From Flavobacteriaceae bacterium UBA3339 (GTDB taxonomy: Bacteria > Bacteroidota > Bacteroidia > Flavobacteriales > Flavobacteriaceae), in NCBI GenBank assembly GCA_002360925.1, contig DERN01000011.1, positions 370,235 through 434,234 on the forward strand: DNA of 64,000 nucleotides. Direction: 5' to 3'. The notes beneath the pieces are model-generated. The model was not told where the DNA came from, made no database searches, and worked only from the letters and a program-made list of their open reading frames with translations. Shown in pieces: positions 1-9,113 of this stretch; position 1 is the first letter of the stretch, and each line of letters begins with the position of its first letter. The translations under genes and the position numbers were made by a program.

Positions 1-20
1 ACCAACTGAACTACCAAACC
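1..20 (-). tRNA. tRNA 5' end, cut by window edge (possibly tRNA-Asp)
   Basis: On the minus strand the first 20 bases read as a tRNA 5' end: a seven-base acceptor arm GGTTTGG, then T8-A9, then a D-arm start GTTC-AGTTGGT. The gene continues off the left edge, so the anticodon is not visible. The D-arm resembles Bacteroidota tRNA-Asp, but identity is only a guess. A good promoter lies upstream at 64-94. Confidence 0.6.
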
Positions 21-63
21 ATCGTTGAAGCTTAAAGCGTACTGCGTTATTATTTCAACGGTG

Positions 64-94
64 CAAATATACGACCATTTCCTAATGATGCAAA
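64..94 (-). promoter_or_regulatory. Bacteroidota-type promoter for the tRNA
   Basis: Minus strand carries TTTG (94-91), a 19-nt spacer and TATATTTG (71-64), an exact match to TAnnTTTG. It points at the tRNA, which starts about 43 nt downstream. Confidence 0.65.
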
Positions 95-167
95 TATTTT
101 TTCAAAAAAATGAAACGAATCTTTTTAGTTTTTTCTCAGCGTGCTTTTGTTCAATTATTTACGGAAT

Positions 168-198
168 AAAAAAATCGGATAGATTATCCGATTTTTTT
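168..198 (-). terminator. intrinsic terminator after trxA
   Basis: Inverted repeat around ATCGGATA / TATCCGAT with a 3-nt loop, flanked by A and T runs, so it could work in both directions. It lies just beyond the trxA stop codon. Confidence 0.75.
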
Positions 199-217
199 AT
201 TCTACTAAACGTAATTC

Positions 218-535
218 TTATAATAATTTAGAAATTGCGTCTACGTATGTTTGTTTTGGAGCCACACCAACTTGGCGTCCTACTACTTCTCCGTTTTGGA
301 AAATTAATACAGTTGGGATGTTTCTTACTCCGTATTGTGAAGCAAAATCTTGATTTGCATCTACGTCAACTTTTCCAACAACTACTTTTCCGTCAAAATC
401 TCCTGATAATTCTTCGATTGTTGGACCTAACATTTTACAAGGACCACACCATTCTGCCCAAAAATCAACTACTACTGGTTTGTCTGACTTTAATACTACT
501 TCTTCAAAAGTAGCATCTGTTATTTCTAATGCCAT
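218..535 (-). CDS. trxA: thioredoxin
   Basis: A 105-residue thioredoxin, the normal length for a cytoplasmic TrxA. The active site WCGPC is at about residues 29-33, after the usual VDFWAEW strand, and the conserved cis-proline region (RNIPT) follows. It reduces protein disulfides using thioredoxin reductase. There is no signal peptide. It is transcribed alone: its promoter is at 564-593 and a terminator follows. dnaE lies upstream on the same strand. Identification is secure. Confidence 0.97.
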   Translation of the reverse strand: MALEITDATFEEVVLKSDKPVVVDFWAEWCGPCKMLGPTIEELSGDFDGKVVVGKVDVDANQDFASQYGVRNIPTVLIFQNGEVVGRQVGVAPKQTYVDAISKLL

Positions 536-563
536 AATTCTAGTTTTAATTATATGTAATATA

Positions 564-593
564 CAAATTTATGTTTTTTTTTAAATGTTGCAA
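564..593 (-). promoter_or_regulatory. trxA promoter
   Basis: Minus strand TTG (593-591), 19-nt spacer, TAAATTTG (571-564). The start codon is about 29 nt downstream of the -7 box. Confidence 0.6.
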
Positions 594-634
594 GCTTCGT
601 TTTATAACTAATATCTATTCTTTGATAAAGAAGA

Positions 635-3600
635 TTAATTAAGACGGAACGAAACCTGCATGCGCTCTAGCTCTTCTAATAAATCGGACGAAATTTCGAT
701 TCGAGTATTTCTACTTGGCATTTCGATTAGATTTTTTCGAATATATTGTGTTTCCGGAAGATCGATTTCGGGTTCCTGAAGCGCTTCTTCCAGATTTTCG
801 CTGTCTTGATCTTCAACAAGCAGCTTTTGGACAGCTTCGTTTTGCAATCGATTTTGAACCTCTTCTAATTCGAATATTTCAAAAACAACCGATTTATTTC
901 CAGGATTTTGTTCCATAACAAATCGAATCTTTTCGACTTGCATTTCTCTAAGCTGACGCACATCCATTTGAATAATCAATTTCTTTGCAAAAGTAGGAAT
1001 CACTTCGTTTAAGAGTTTTAATTCAACAAACTGCATACGAGGTTCCGAACGCTCGTTCGTATCTTTTTTAATCCAACCTTCTTTAATATATACTTTAAAA
1101 TATACAAACGTATTGTTAAGTAGAAAATGTCGATTCTTTAAATAATCTTCGTTAAACATACGCATTTCAATACTTTCATCGTAGCCTTCGACTGTAAAAA
1201 TAGCCCAATCTTTTCCTTTTGCCGACGTTCTGAACTGAACATTCGAAATCATTCCGCCAAAAGTAACCGTTCTTCCAACAATTGTGTCCAAATGTTTAAG
1301 TTGTTCTAATTTGACATTACAGAAATATTTCAATTCGAATTTAAAATCATCTAAAGGATGGCCTGAAATGTAAATTCCGACCACATCTTTTTCTTGAGCC
1401 AATTTTTCCATCGTTGTCCATTCATCGCAATTTGGAATAATTGGTTCCGGAATTTGAACTTCGCTTGAATCGCCAAATAAACTCACTTGAGCCGAATTTT
1501 CGTTATCTTGATATTTAGCTCCGTATTTAACCGCTTTTTCTAAAAACGTCACATTATCGCCTTCATGATGAAAATATTGTGCACGATGCGTATCCGAAAA
1601 ACAATCAAATCCTCCAGCTAAAGCCAGATTTTCGAACGCTTTTTTATTTGCGGCTCGTAAATCGATTCGTTTAGCCAAATCAAAAATCGATTTGTAATTT
1701 CCGTCTTTTCTATGTTCAATAATTGTATTTACAGCACCTTCACCTACACCTTTAATCGCTCCCATTCCAAAACGAATTTGGTAGCTTTCGTTTACCGCAA
1801 ACTTATATTGCGATTCGTTCACATCGGGTCCTAAAACATCTAATCCCATACGACGACATTCTTCCATAAAAAACGTAACTTGTTTAATATCGTTCATGTT
1901 ATTCGAAAGCACCGCTGCCATATATTCTGCCGGATAATGTGCTTTTAAATAAGCCGTTTGATATGCAACCCAAGCGTAACAAGTAGAGTGCGATTTGTTA
2001 AAAGCGTATGAAGCAAAAGCTTCCCAGTCTTTCCAAATTTTTTCTAATGTTTTAGCATCATGACCTTTTGCCGAAGCTTGTTCTACAAACTTAGGTTTCA
2101 TTTTATCTAGAACATCTTTTTGTTTTTTACCCATTGCCTTACGCAAAACATCGGCTTCACCTTTTGTAAAATCAGCCAGTTTTTGCGACAAAAGCATCAC
2201 TTGCTCCTGATAAACCGTAATTCCGTACGTTTCTTTTAAATATTCTTCACAAGCATCTAAATCGTATGTAATAGGTTCTTCGCCGTTTTTTCTTCGAACG
2301 AATGAAGGGATGTATTCTAAAGGTCCGGGGCGATATAATGCATTCATGGCAATTAAATCGGCAAAAACAGTCGGTTTTAATTCTCGCATATATTTTTGCA
2401 TCCCGGGCGACTCGTATTGGAATACTCCAACTGTTTCACCTCTTTGGAACAATTCGTATGTTTTAACATCATCGATCGGAATTTCTTCCGGATCTATATC
2501 AATATCCAAACGTTGTTTAATAATTGCAATGGTATCTTTAATTAACGTCAAGGTTTTTAATCCCAAGAAGTCCATCTTCAACAAACCGGCACTTTCAGCA
2601 ACCGAGTTATCAAATTGCGTTACGTATAAATCGGAATCTTTTGCGGTTTGAACAGGAACGAAATTCGTAATATCATCGGGCGTAATAATAACTCCACACG
2701 CGTGAATTCCTGTATTTCGCATAGAACCTTCGATGATTTTTGCTTGTTGAATCGTTTCTGCCAACAAATCTTTTTGATTTGCTACATTGATCAATTCCTT
2801 AACCGCTTCGAATTCTTCCGAACGTAAAACCTTTTTAATTTCGTCCTCAGGTTCTGATAAAAACCGACGTAAATTCCATTTTCCAGGCATCATCGTCGGA
2901 ATCATTTTCGCAATTCGTTCCGATTCATATAAAGGTAAATCTAACACACGTGCAGCATCTTTAATAGCCGATTTTGTTGCCATTTTTCCATACGTAATAA
3001 TCTGCGCTACTTGATTTGCGCCGTATTTGTTGATTACATAATCCATAACACGACCGCGACCTTCATCGTCGAAATCAATATCAATATCGGGCATCGACAC
3101 ACGATCTGGATTTAAGAAACGCTCAAAAAGCAAATCGTATTTAATAGGATCTAAATTTGTAATTCCTAAACAATAGGCAACTGCCGAACCTGCCGCCGAA
3201 CCACGCCCAGGACCAACCGAAACGCCCATATCGCGAGCTGCCGCAATGAAATCCTGAACAATTAAGAAATATCCCGGATAACCTGAATTCTCGATTGTTT
3301 TTAATTCAAAATCTAATCGTTCGGTTACAATTTCATCTACCACTTCGTAACGACGTTTCGCTCCTTCGTATGTTAAATAACGTAAATAGGCATTTTCTCC
3401 TCGTTTTCCTCCATCGGCATCATCTTCTGTATTTACAAACTCTTCCGGAATATCGAATTTAGGCAATAAAATATCTCGATAAAGTGAGTAACTTTCTACT
3501 TTATCTACAATTTCCTGAATATTAATAATCGCTTCAGGAAGATCTGCAAAAAGAGCTTTCATTTCTTCTTGCGTTTTGTAATAATATTCTTGATTTGGCA

Positions 3601-5158
3601 AACCATAACGATATCCTCGACCTCGACCAATCGGCGTTGCCTGTTTTTCGCCATCTTTTACACATAACAAAATATCGTGCGCGTTTGCGTCGGTTTTTTC
3701 TAAATAATACGTATTATTGGTAGCGATTAATTTTACCTGATGCTTTTCGGCAAAAGCTATCAATGTTTTATTTACACGATTTTCATCTTCTTGATCATGA
3801 CGCATGATTTCTAGATAAAAATCATCTTGAAAATGTTCTTTCCACCAAAGTAAAGCTTCTTCAGCTTGTTTTTCACCAATGTTTAAAATCTTGTTCGGAA
3901 CTTCGCCTTGAAGATTTCCCGAAAGCACCATAACATCTTCTTTATATTGAAGAAGAATTTCCTTATCGATTCGTGGAACATAATAGAATCCGTTAATCGA
4001 AGCGATAGAAGCTAATTTTGCTAAATTGTGATATCCGTTTTTGTTTTTAGCCAACAAAACAATTTGATATCCGTTGTCTTTTTTAGATTTATCGGTATGA
4101 TTTTCACAAACAAAAAATTCGCATCCAACAATAGGTTTTATTTCTGTTTCGGTTGGTTCTTCTCCGTTTGTAATAGCTGCTTCGTTTGCCTTTTTTACAT
4201 TTTTATTATGATCTAAAATCGTGCTTACAAATTTAAAAGCGCCCATCATATTTCCGTGATCAGTCATCGCAATGGCAGACATTCTCTCGTTTGCTGATTT
4301 TTTTACAACTGCATCAATATCGATTGTTGATTGCAAAACCGAAAACTGCGTGTGATTATGCAAATGTGCAAAAACTGCATTTTGAAACTCTTTTTTCGTT
4401 TCTTCAGAAATTTCGCGAACATCTTCTTTTTCAAGAATTCCGGAAGCTTCTAATTGCTTGCGAATTTCTTCGGAAGCCTTTTTAAGATTGATATGTTTTA
4501 ATCCAATTAACTCAAAAGGTTTCGGATTGTGTGTTTTAAAACGTTCTAAATATCCTGAAGATTGTTGTAATTCTTGTTCGGAAAAAACATTTTTACGCAT
4601 CAACTCAAAAAAACAGCGCGTTGTAGCTTCAACGTCGGCTGTTGCATTATGAGCTTCGCCAAAAGGAATTCCGAATAAATATTCGTGCAACTCTGTTAAA
4701 GTTGGCAATTTATATCTTCCGCCACGACCACCGGGAAGTTTCAGCAAATCGGCTGTAATTTCGGTACATGTATCTAAAACAGGCATTTCTCCTAAAGGCG
4801 ATTCAGCCGAGGCACGATAAAATTCGGCTCCCATAATATTTAAATCGAAACCGACATTTTGTCCCACAACAAATTTTGCTTTTCGCAAAGCGATATTGAA
4901 TCGTTCTAAAACAACCGACATTTCAACTCCTTTTTCAGTAGCAAGTAAAGTCGAAATACCATGAATTCGTTCTGAATCATACGGAATGTCAAAACCTTCG
5001 GGTTTTACCAAATAATCTTCATGCTCTATTACATTTCCCATTTCGTCGTGTAACTGCCACGCAATTTGTATACAACGCGGCCAATTATCTACATCGGATA
5101 TTGGCGCATTCCAATCTTTCGGAAGTCCTGTTGTTTCAGTGTCAAATATTATGTACAT
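635..5158 (-). CDS. dnaE: DNA polymerase III alpha subunit with fused 3'-5' exonuclease
   Basis: A 1507-residue replicative polymerase, longer than the roughly 1160 residues of E. coli DnaE because of an N-terminal DEDDh exonuclease. The exonuclease shows D6-x-E8, D105 and H170-x4-D175, so all catalytic residues are present. A PHP domain follows, starting at HLHNHT (about 265-270). The polymerase core has PGRGSAAGS and the catalytic aspartates in PDIDIDF (about 691). A helix-hairpin-helix and an OB-type region follow, then an acidic C-terminal tail. The enzyme copies the chromosome and probably proofreads in cis. It is monocistronic, with its own promoter at 5189-5196. Confidence 0.97.
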   Translation of the reverse strand: MYIIFDTETTGLPKDWNAPISDVDNWPRCIQIAWQLHDEMGNVIEHEDYLVKPEGFDIPYDSERIHGISTLLATEKGVEMSVVLERFNIALRKAKFVVGQNVGFDLNIMGAEFYRASAESPLGEMPVLDTCTEITADLLKLPGGRGGRYKLPTLTELHEYLFGIPFGEAHNATADVEATTRCFFELMRKNVFSEQELQQSSGYLERFKTHNPKPFELIGLKHINLKKASEEIRKQLEASGILEKEDVREISEETKKEFQNAVFAHLHNHTQFSVLQSTIDIDAVVKKSANERMSAIAMTDHGNMMGAFKFVSTILDHNKNVKKANEAAITNGEEPTETEIKPIVGCEFFVCENHTDKSKKDNGYQIVLLAKNKNGYHNLAKLASIASINGFYYVPRIDKEILLQYKEDVMVLSGNLQGEVPNKILNIGEKQAEEALLWWKEHFQDDFYLEIMRHDQEDENRVNKTLIAFAEKHQVKLIATNNTYYLEKTDANAHDILLCVKDGEKQATPIGRGRGYRYGLPNQEYYYKTQEEMKALFADLPEAIINIQEIVDKVESYSLYRDILLPKFDIPEEFVNTEDDADGGKRGENAYLRYLTYEGAKRRYEVVDEIVTERLDFELKTIENSGYPGYFLIVQDFIAAARDMGVSVGPGRGSAAGSAVAYCLGITNLDPIKYDLLFERFLNPDRVSMPDIDIDFDDEGRGRVMDYVINKYGANQVAQIITYGKMATKSAIKDAARVLDLPLYESERIAKMIPTMMPGKWNLRRFLSEPEDEIKKVLRSEEFEAVKELINVANQKDLLAETIQQAKIIEGSMRNTGIHACGVIITPDDITNFVPVQTAKDSDLYVTQFDNSVAESAGLLKMDFLGLKTLTLIKDTIAIIKQRLDIDIDPEEIPIDDVKTYELFQRGETVGVFQYESPGMQKYMRELKPTVFADLIAMNALYRPGPLEYIPSFVRRKNGEEPITYDLDACEEYLKETYGITVYQEQVMLLSQKLADFTKGEADVLRKAMGKKQKDVLDKMKPKFVEQASAKGHDAKTLEKIWKDWEAFASYAFNKSHSTCYAWVAYQTAYLKAHYPAEYMAAVLSNNMNDIKQVTFFMEECRRMGLDVLGPDVNESQYKFAVNESYQIRFGMGAIKGVGEGAVNTIIEHRKDGNYKSIFDLAKRIDLRAANKKAFENLALAGGFDCFSDTHRAQYFHHEGDNVTFLEKAVKYGAKYQDNENSAQVSLFGDSSEVQIPEPIIPNCDEWTTMEKLAQEKDVVGIYISGHPLDDFKFELKYFCNVKLEQLKHLDTIVGRTVTFGGMISNVQFRTSAKGKDWAIFTVEGYDESIEMRMFNEDYLKNRHFLLNNTFVYFKVYIKEGWIKKDTNERSEPRMQFVELKLLNEVIPTFAKKLIIQMDVRQLREMQVEKIRFVMEQNPGNKSVVFEIFELEEVQNRLQNEAVQKLLVEDQDSENLEEALQEPEIDLPETQYIRKNLIEMPSRNTRIEISSDLLEELERMQVSFRLN

Positions 5159-5188
5159 ATCTTCTTTTTGAGTTTTTGGCGGTACTTA

Positions 5189-5196
5189 CAAAGTTA
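5189..5196 (-). promoter_or_regulatory. dnaE -7 promoter box
   Basis: Minus strand TAACTTTG, about 30 nt before the dnaE start. It directly follows the U-tract of the preceding gene's terminator, so the hairpin occupies the -33 region. Confidence 0.5.
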
Positions 5197-5200
5197 CAAT

Positions 5201-5233
5201 AAAAAAAGTCGTCCCGAAAAAATGGAACGACTT
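5201..5233 (-). terminator. terminator of the upstream lipoprotein gene
   Basis: Minus strand hairpin with arms AGTCGT / ACGACT plus a bulged CC/GG extension, followed by seven T residues. It lies 34 nt beyond the lipoprotein stop codon. Confidence 0.7.
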
Positions 5234-5266
5234 AAGCATATGTTAAACAACTAAACTATTCGATGT

Positions 5267-5782
5267 TTATGGTGCCGGATTTTCTTCCGGTGCAGGTGCT
5301 ACAGCTTCTTTTAAAGGAATTTGAAAAAATGTTCCTTTATTAAAGTTCACAACTTCTTGTCCTGGTAAAACCGCGCTTCCTGTTACGGGAACCATTTCGG
5401 CATAAAATGTTCCTGAAATCGCTCCTGGAATTTGTTTTTCAACCGGATCTAACTTAATAAAACCTTTTCCTGTTGAAGATGATGTACTATAATTATAAAC
5501 TACATCATCGATCTTTTTAGAGAAAGTTGCAACATTTACATTCGAAATGCCTAAAGTATATTCTTCTCCAAAAGCATAATTATCGATATATAAGGTAATA
5601 TTTTCAGATTCATGAGCACCAACAATTACTAAATCACCGTTGTTTACAGTTGCCTGCATACTTGAAGCTTTCCAAAAGTTGTAACCGTTCATTGCTTCAA
5701 AAGCAGGTGTATTTACTACAATTTCTTCTTCGCACGAAACTAAAGCTAACGCAGTTAATGCAACTAAAAAATATTTTTTCAT
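5267..5782 (-). CDS. small lipoprotein, DUF6252-like
   Basis: About 171 residues from the preferred ATG at 5782. An upstream in-frame ATG at 5815 would add 11 polar residues before the signal peptide, so it is not favoured. The N-terminus MKKYFLVAL...LALVSC is a lipoprotein signal with the lipid-bearing cysteine near residue 17. The mature part is beta-rich, with an NGYNFWKA segment and a proline-rich tail. This resembles DUF6252 lipoproteins of Flavobacteriia, whose function is unknown. It is a single gene between rpsP (divergent) and dnaE, with its own terminator. Confidence 0.7.
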   Translation of the reverse strand: MKKYFLVALTALALVSCEEEIVVNTPAFEAMNGYNFWKASSMQATVNNGDLVIVGAHESENITLYIDNYAFGEEYTLGISNVNVATFSKKIDDVVYNYSTSSSTGKGFIKLDPVEKQIPGAISGTFYAEMVPVTGSAVLPGQEVVNFNKGTFFQIPLKEAVAPAPEENPAP

Positions 5783-5939
5783 ATTGTTATTAGATTCTGA
5801 ATTCAATGTTATCAAACAAAAATAGAATTTTTTCTTTATGTCGGCTTATTTTTTTTAATATTTATTTAACTTTTTATCATATTTAACATTACATAGCATA
5901 TTTTTAAACTATAAAAAAGTTTTGAAACGAAAAAAGTAG

Positions 5940-5947
5940 TACTTTTG
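5940..5947 (+). promoter_or_regulatory. rpsP -7 promoter box
   Basis: TACTTTTG matches TAnnTTTG and lies 53 nt before the rpsP start. A TTTG at 5921-5924 is 15 nt upstream, slightly closer than usual. Confidence 0.5.
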
Positions 5948-5966
5948 CGCTCTATTATTAATACAT

Positions 5967-5981
5967 AAGGTCGGGAACCTT
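5967..5981 (+). promoter_or_regulatory. short hairpin in the rpsP leader
   Basis: AAGGT-CGGGA-ACCTT forms a five-base-pair stem in the roughly 47-nt 5' leader of rpsP. It might be an autoregulatory site for bS16, but only the hairpin itself is seen. Confidence 0.3.
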
Positions 5982-6000
5982 AATTAAATCTTAAAAGATT

Positions 6001-6528
6001 ATGTCTGTAAAAATTAGATTACAAAGACACGGTAAAAAAGGAAAACCTTTTTACTGGGTAGTAGCTGCTGATGCGCGCGCTAAAAGAGATGGTAAATTCT
6101 TAGAGAAAATCGGAACTTACAATCCAAACACTAACCCTGCAACTATCGATTTAAACATCGACGCTGCTGCAAAATGGTTATTTAACGGTGCACAACCAAC
6201 AGATACTGCACGTGCTATCTTATCTTACAAAGGTGCTTTATTAAAACACCACTTAAACGGAGGTGTTCGTAAAGGAGCTTTAACTCAAGAACAAGCTGAT
6301 GCTAAATTCGCTGCTTGGGTAGAAGAGAAAGCAAACAAAGTTGGTGTTAAAGTTTCTGGATTAGCTGATAATAAAGCTGCTGCTAAAGCTGCTGCGTTAC
6401 AAGCTGAAAAAGAAGTTAATGCAAAACGTATTGCTGCTGCACAAGAAGCTAAAGCTGCTGCTGAAGCTACAAATGCAGAAGAAGCTACTCCAGAAGTAGA
6501 AGAAAATACAGAAGAAACAGAAGCATAA
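6001..6528 (+). CDS. rpsP: 30S ribosomal protein bS16, C-terminally extended
   Basis: 175 residues. The first 80 or so are canonical bS16 ([21 protein letters not shown], then [17 protein letters not shown]). The remainder is a lysine-, alanine- and glutamate-rich tail that roughly doubles the protein; such tails are usual in Bacteroidota. It is a structural protein of the small subunit. rimM follows after 19 nt, the common rpsP-rimM pairing, so the two are probably cotranscribed from the promoter at 5940. Confidence 0.97.
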   Translation: MSVKIRLQRHGKKGKPFYWVVAADARAKRDGKFLEKIGTYNPNTNPATIDLNIDAAAKWLFNGAQPTDTARAILSYKGALLKHHLNGGVRKGALTQEQADAKFAAWVEEKANKVGVKVSGLADNKAAAKAAALQAEKEVNAKRIAAAQEAKAAAEATNAEEATPEVEENTEETEA

Positions 6529-6547
6529 TTCCTTAAAGCGATTTTGA

Positions 6548-7072
6548 ATGCGTAAAAAAGATTGTTTTTATTTAGGAAAAATCGCTAAGAAATTTAGTTT
6601 CAAGGGCGAAGTCTTAATCTATTTAGATACTGATGAGCCTGAATTGTACACAGACTTGGAATCGGTGTTCGTTGACATCAACGGACACTTGGTTCCATTT
6701 TTTATTGACGAAGCTTCGATCCACAGAAATACTTTTCTACGCGTAAAGATTGAAGATGTAGATTCTGAAGCAGAAGCTGATGAATTAGTAGGAAACGAAG
6801 TATACTTAGCTCTTTCTATGTTGCCAAAATTAGAAGGCAACAAATTCTATTATCACGAAGTCGTTGATTTCGATGCAATAGATATTAACTTAGGTCATTT
6901 TGGAACCATTTTACGTATTGTAGACAATGGAATTCAAGCTCTTTTTGAAGTTCAGAAAGACGATGCAATTATCCTAGTTCCGATGATTGACGAATTTATC
7001 GTTGAAGTAAATCGCCAAGATAAATTCGTAAAATTCAACACTCCAAAAGGATTGATTGATTTGTATTTATAA
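6548..7072 (+). CDS. rimM: 16S rRNA processing protein RimM
   Basis: 174 residues, the usual RimM length. The N-terminal beta-barrel starts with CFYLGKIAKKFSFKGEVLIYLDTDEPELY, typical of the family, and a PRC-barrel-like C-terminal half contains FYYHEVVDFDAID. RimM helps assemble the 30S head around uS19. It sits 19 nt behind rpsP. The next gene is convergent; I see no clear terminator in the 120-nt gap. Confidence 0.95.
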   Translation: MRKKDCFYLGKIAKKFSFKGEVLIYLDTDEPELYTDLESVFVDINGHLVPFFIDEASIHRNTFLRVKIEDVDSEAEADELVGNEVYLALSMLPKLEGNKFYYHEVVDFDAIDINLGHFGTILRIVDNGIQALFEVQKDDAIILVPMIDEFIVEVNRQDKFVKFNTPKGLIDLYL

Positions 7073-7193
7073 TATTTTCCTCTCCTTTTGTATTATCGTA
7101 CTTTTGAAGTGTTATTTCTTCAATTATTTTAAAACAAAACAGCTGTATTAAGACTTTTACTAATCTCAATACAACTTTCTTGTCTAAATATTC

Positions 7194-8249
7194 TTACTTC
7201 TTAACCGGTTGTGGTGCTTTTTCGATTGAGAAAGAGAATTCTGAACCTACTCCGAATTGGCTTTCTACATAAATATGTTCGTTATGCGCTTCGATAATAT
7301 GCTTTACGATAGACAATCCCAAACCGGAACCACCAATATCGCGCGAACGACTTGAATCGGTTCTATAAAAACGTTCGAATAAACGCGGAATGTGTTTTTT
7401 CTCGATTCCGTAACCGTTGTCGGTAATACGAACCAATAATTTTTTATCAGTTAAACTTTCAATCGAAACTTCGGTTGTTCCGTTTTCGCGTCCATATTTT
7501 ATGGAATTATCTACCAAATTTAAAATAACCTGATTGATTTTTTCACGATCTCCGCGAACGTAAATCGAACGATAATGATCTTTATCGAACATTAAGGTAA
7601 TATCTTTTTTATCGGCTTTCATTTCCAACAAATCAAAAACATTCTGAAAAAGTTCAATGATGTCAAAAGTTTGAAAGTTAAGTTTTAATTCGTTTGTTTC
7701 TAATTTGGTAATCATATCCAAATCGTTCACAATATCAATTAAACGCTCAATTCCTTTATCGGCACGTTCTAAATATTTTTTACGAATTTCTTTATCTTTC
7801 ACTCCATCCAACAAAGTCGAAACATATCCTTGAACAGTAAATAAAGGTGTTTTAAGTTCGTGTGCTACATTTCCGATGAATTCTCTACGGTATTCTTCCT
7901 GAACTTTTAACGATTCGATCTCAATTTTTTTATTGGTAGCGAATTTGTTTACTTCGTACATCAGCGTTTGCATATCGGTTGTTACCGGCTGACTTCGAAG
8001 AACAGATTCGTCTAAAACACTAACTTCTTTATATATTTTTTGTATGCGCTTGTAAATGAAATGCTCAACACGATATTGCAGCACAAAGAAACTAAAAGCA
8101 AAAAACAGTAACGCAAAGGTTACTGTGAAAAGAATGTTTATTTGAAAAAACAAATATTGCAATCCTATAATAAGCAAAACACTAAAAAGTGCGATTACCG
8201 CAGCCGATTTTATTGCGAATTTATAGGATTTACGGTACTTTACACCCAT
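7194..8249 (-). CDS. PhoR-like membrane sensor histidine kinase
   Basis: 351 residues. Two closely spaced membrane helices (about 12-33 and 37-58) leave almost no periplasmic sensor loop, as in Bacteroidota PhoR proteins. The dimerisation/phosphoacceptor segment FIGNVAHELKTPL has His130. The ATPase domain shows NLVDNSIKYG, DNGYGIEKK and GGSGLGLSIVKHII. Its start overlaps the regulator stop codon in a TAATG arrangement, so translation is probably coupled. The divergent neighbour is a TonB-dependent receptor with phased regulator half-sites upstream. A phosphate-sensing role is plausible but rests on family resemblance. Confidence 0.88.
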   Translation of the reverse strand: MGVKYRKSYKFAIKSAAVIALFSVLLIIGLQYLFFQINILFTVTFALLFFAFSFFVLQYRVEHFIYKRIQKIYKEVSVLDESVLRSQPVTTDMQTLMYEVNKFATNKKIEIESLKVQEEYRREFIGNVAHELKTPLFTVQGYVSTLLDGVKDKEIRKKYLERADKGIERLIDIVNDLDMITKLETNELKLNFQTFDIIELFQNVFDLLEMKADKKDITLMFDKDHYRSIYVRGDREKINQVILNLVDNSIKYGRENGTTEVSIESLTDKKLLVRITDNGYGIEKKHIPRLFERFYRTDSSRSRDIGGSGLGLSIVKHIIEAHNEHIYVESQFGVGSEFSFSIEKAPQPVKK

Positions 8250-8932
8250 TAAATCTCTAATTTATATCCTACTCCTTTTATTGTTTTAAACAAATCATCG
8301 CCAATTTTTTCACGTAATTTACGAATATGAACATCAATGGTTCTTCCACCAACAATTACTTCATTTCCCCAAACTCGATCTAAAATTTCTTCGCGTTTAA
8401 ATACTTTTCCTGGTTTAGACGCCAATAAATAAAACAATTCGAATTCTTTACGAGGTAAAATAATTTCTTCGCCTTCTTTAACGATTTTGTATTCTTCACG
8501 GTTAATTTCAATATCGCCAACTCGTAAAATGTCTTCGGCAGCAATTTCGTCTTTAACTCGGCGTAACAATGCTTTTACTTTACTAACCAATAATTTTGGT
8601 TTTATTGGTTTTGTAATATAATCGTCGGCACCAACATCGAAGCCGGCTACTTGAGAATAATCTTCACCACGAGCTGTTAAAAACGTAATAATCGTACTTT
8701 GAAGTTCCGGAATTTTACGCATGCCTTCACAAGTTTCAATTCCGTCCATTTCGGGCATCATAACATCTAAAATCACTAAATTAGGTTGTTCCTTTTTCGC
8801 TATTGAAAGAGCTTCTTTTCCGTTATTAGCTTTTAGAATCTGATATCCTTCTGCTTCTAAATTAAATCCTACAATCTCCAAGATATCCATATCATCGTCT
8901 ACCAATAATATCTTAATGTCCTTTTTTTTCAT
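8249..8932 (-). CDS. PhoB/OmpR-family response regulator
   Basis: About 227 residues from the ATG at 8932. An upstream ATG at 8986 would add a hydrophobic stretch not expected in a cytosolic regulator. The receiver domain has the acidic pocket LLVDDDMD, phosphoacceptor Asp56 in VILDVMMPEMDG, the switch Thr in LTARGED and Lys in YITKPI. The C-terminal winged helix ends with VGGRTIDVHIRKLREKIG and TIKGVGYKLEI. It pairs with the kinase gene, which overlaps its stop codon. It probably binds the 11-bp-spaced half-sites between this gene and the receptor gene. Confidence 0.92.
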   Translation of the reverse strand: MKKKDIKILLVDDDMDILEIVGFNLEAEGYQILKANNGKEALSIAKKEQPNLVILDVMMPEMDGIETCEGMRKIPELQSTIITFLTARGEDYSQVAGFDVGADDYITKPIKPKLLVSKVKALLRRVKDEIAAEDILRVGDIEINREEYKIVKEGEEIILPRKEFELFYLLASKPGKVFKREEILDRVWGNEVIVGGRTIDVHIRKLREKIGDDLFKTIKGVGYKLEI

Positions 8933-9009
8933 TGTTTTTTGTGTTGTTTTCGATTGTAAAATTAAGGATAAATAAAAAACAAACAACCACTTAACGATTA
9001 TTTAATGTA

Positions 9010-9087
9010 GTAACAATTTATTTACATAAAACATACTTATTCTTAAATTCTCAATAACATCAGAATAACTTTCAGAACCTTCCTTTG
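9010..9087 (+). promoter_or_regulatory. phased response-regulator operator and promoter of the TonB receptor
   Basis: Five-base half-sites recur every 11 bp: GTAAC ending at 9014, TTTAC 9025, CATAC 9036, TTAAA 9047, ATAAC 9058 and ATAAC 9069. Ten nt later comes a -7-like TTCCTTTG (9080-9087) without a good -33 box. Direct repeats at 11-bp spacing just upstream of the -7 box are the pattern of PhoB/OmpR-type activators. The same geometry is present at 11935-11979. Confidence 0.6.
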
Positions 9088-9113
9088 CATCGAAAATTAC
9101 AACACACACAAAA

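Noticed and set aside
2310..4652. Several plus-strand open frames inside dnaE
   Set aside because: They are antisense shadows of the clear dnaE coding sequence, with no signals or recognisable domains.
8991..9007. TTAACG-N5-TTAATG as an additional regulator site
   Set aside because: The two halves are 11 bp apart but out of phase with the downstream series; it may control the regulator gene itself, but I could not place it convincingly.
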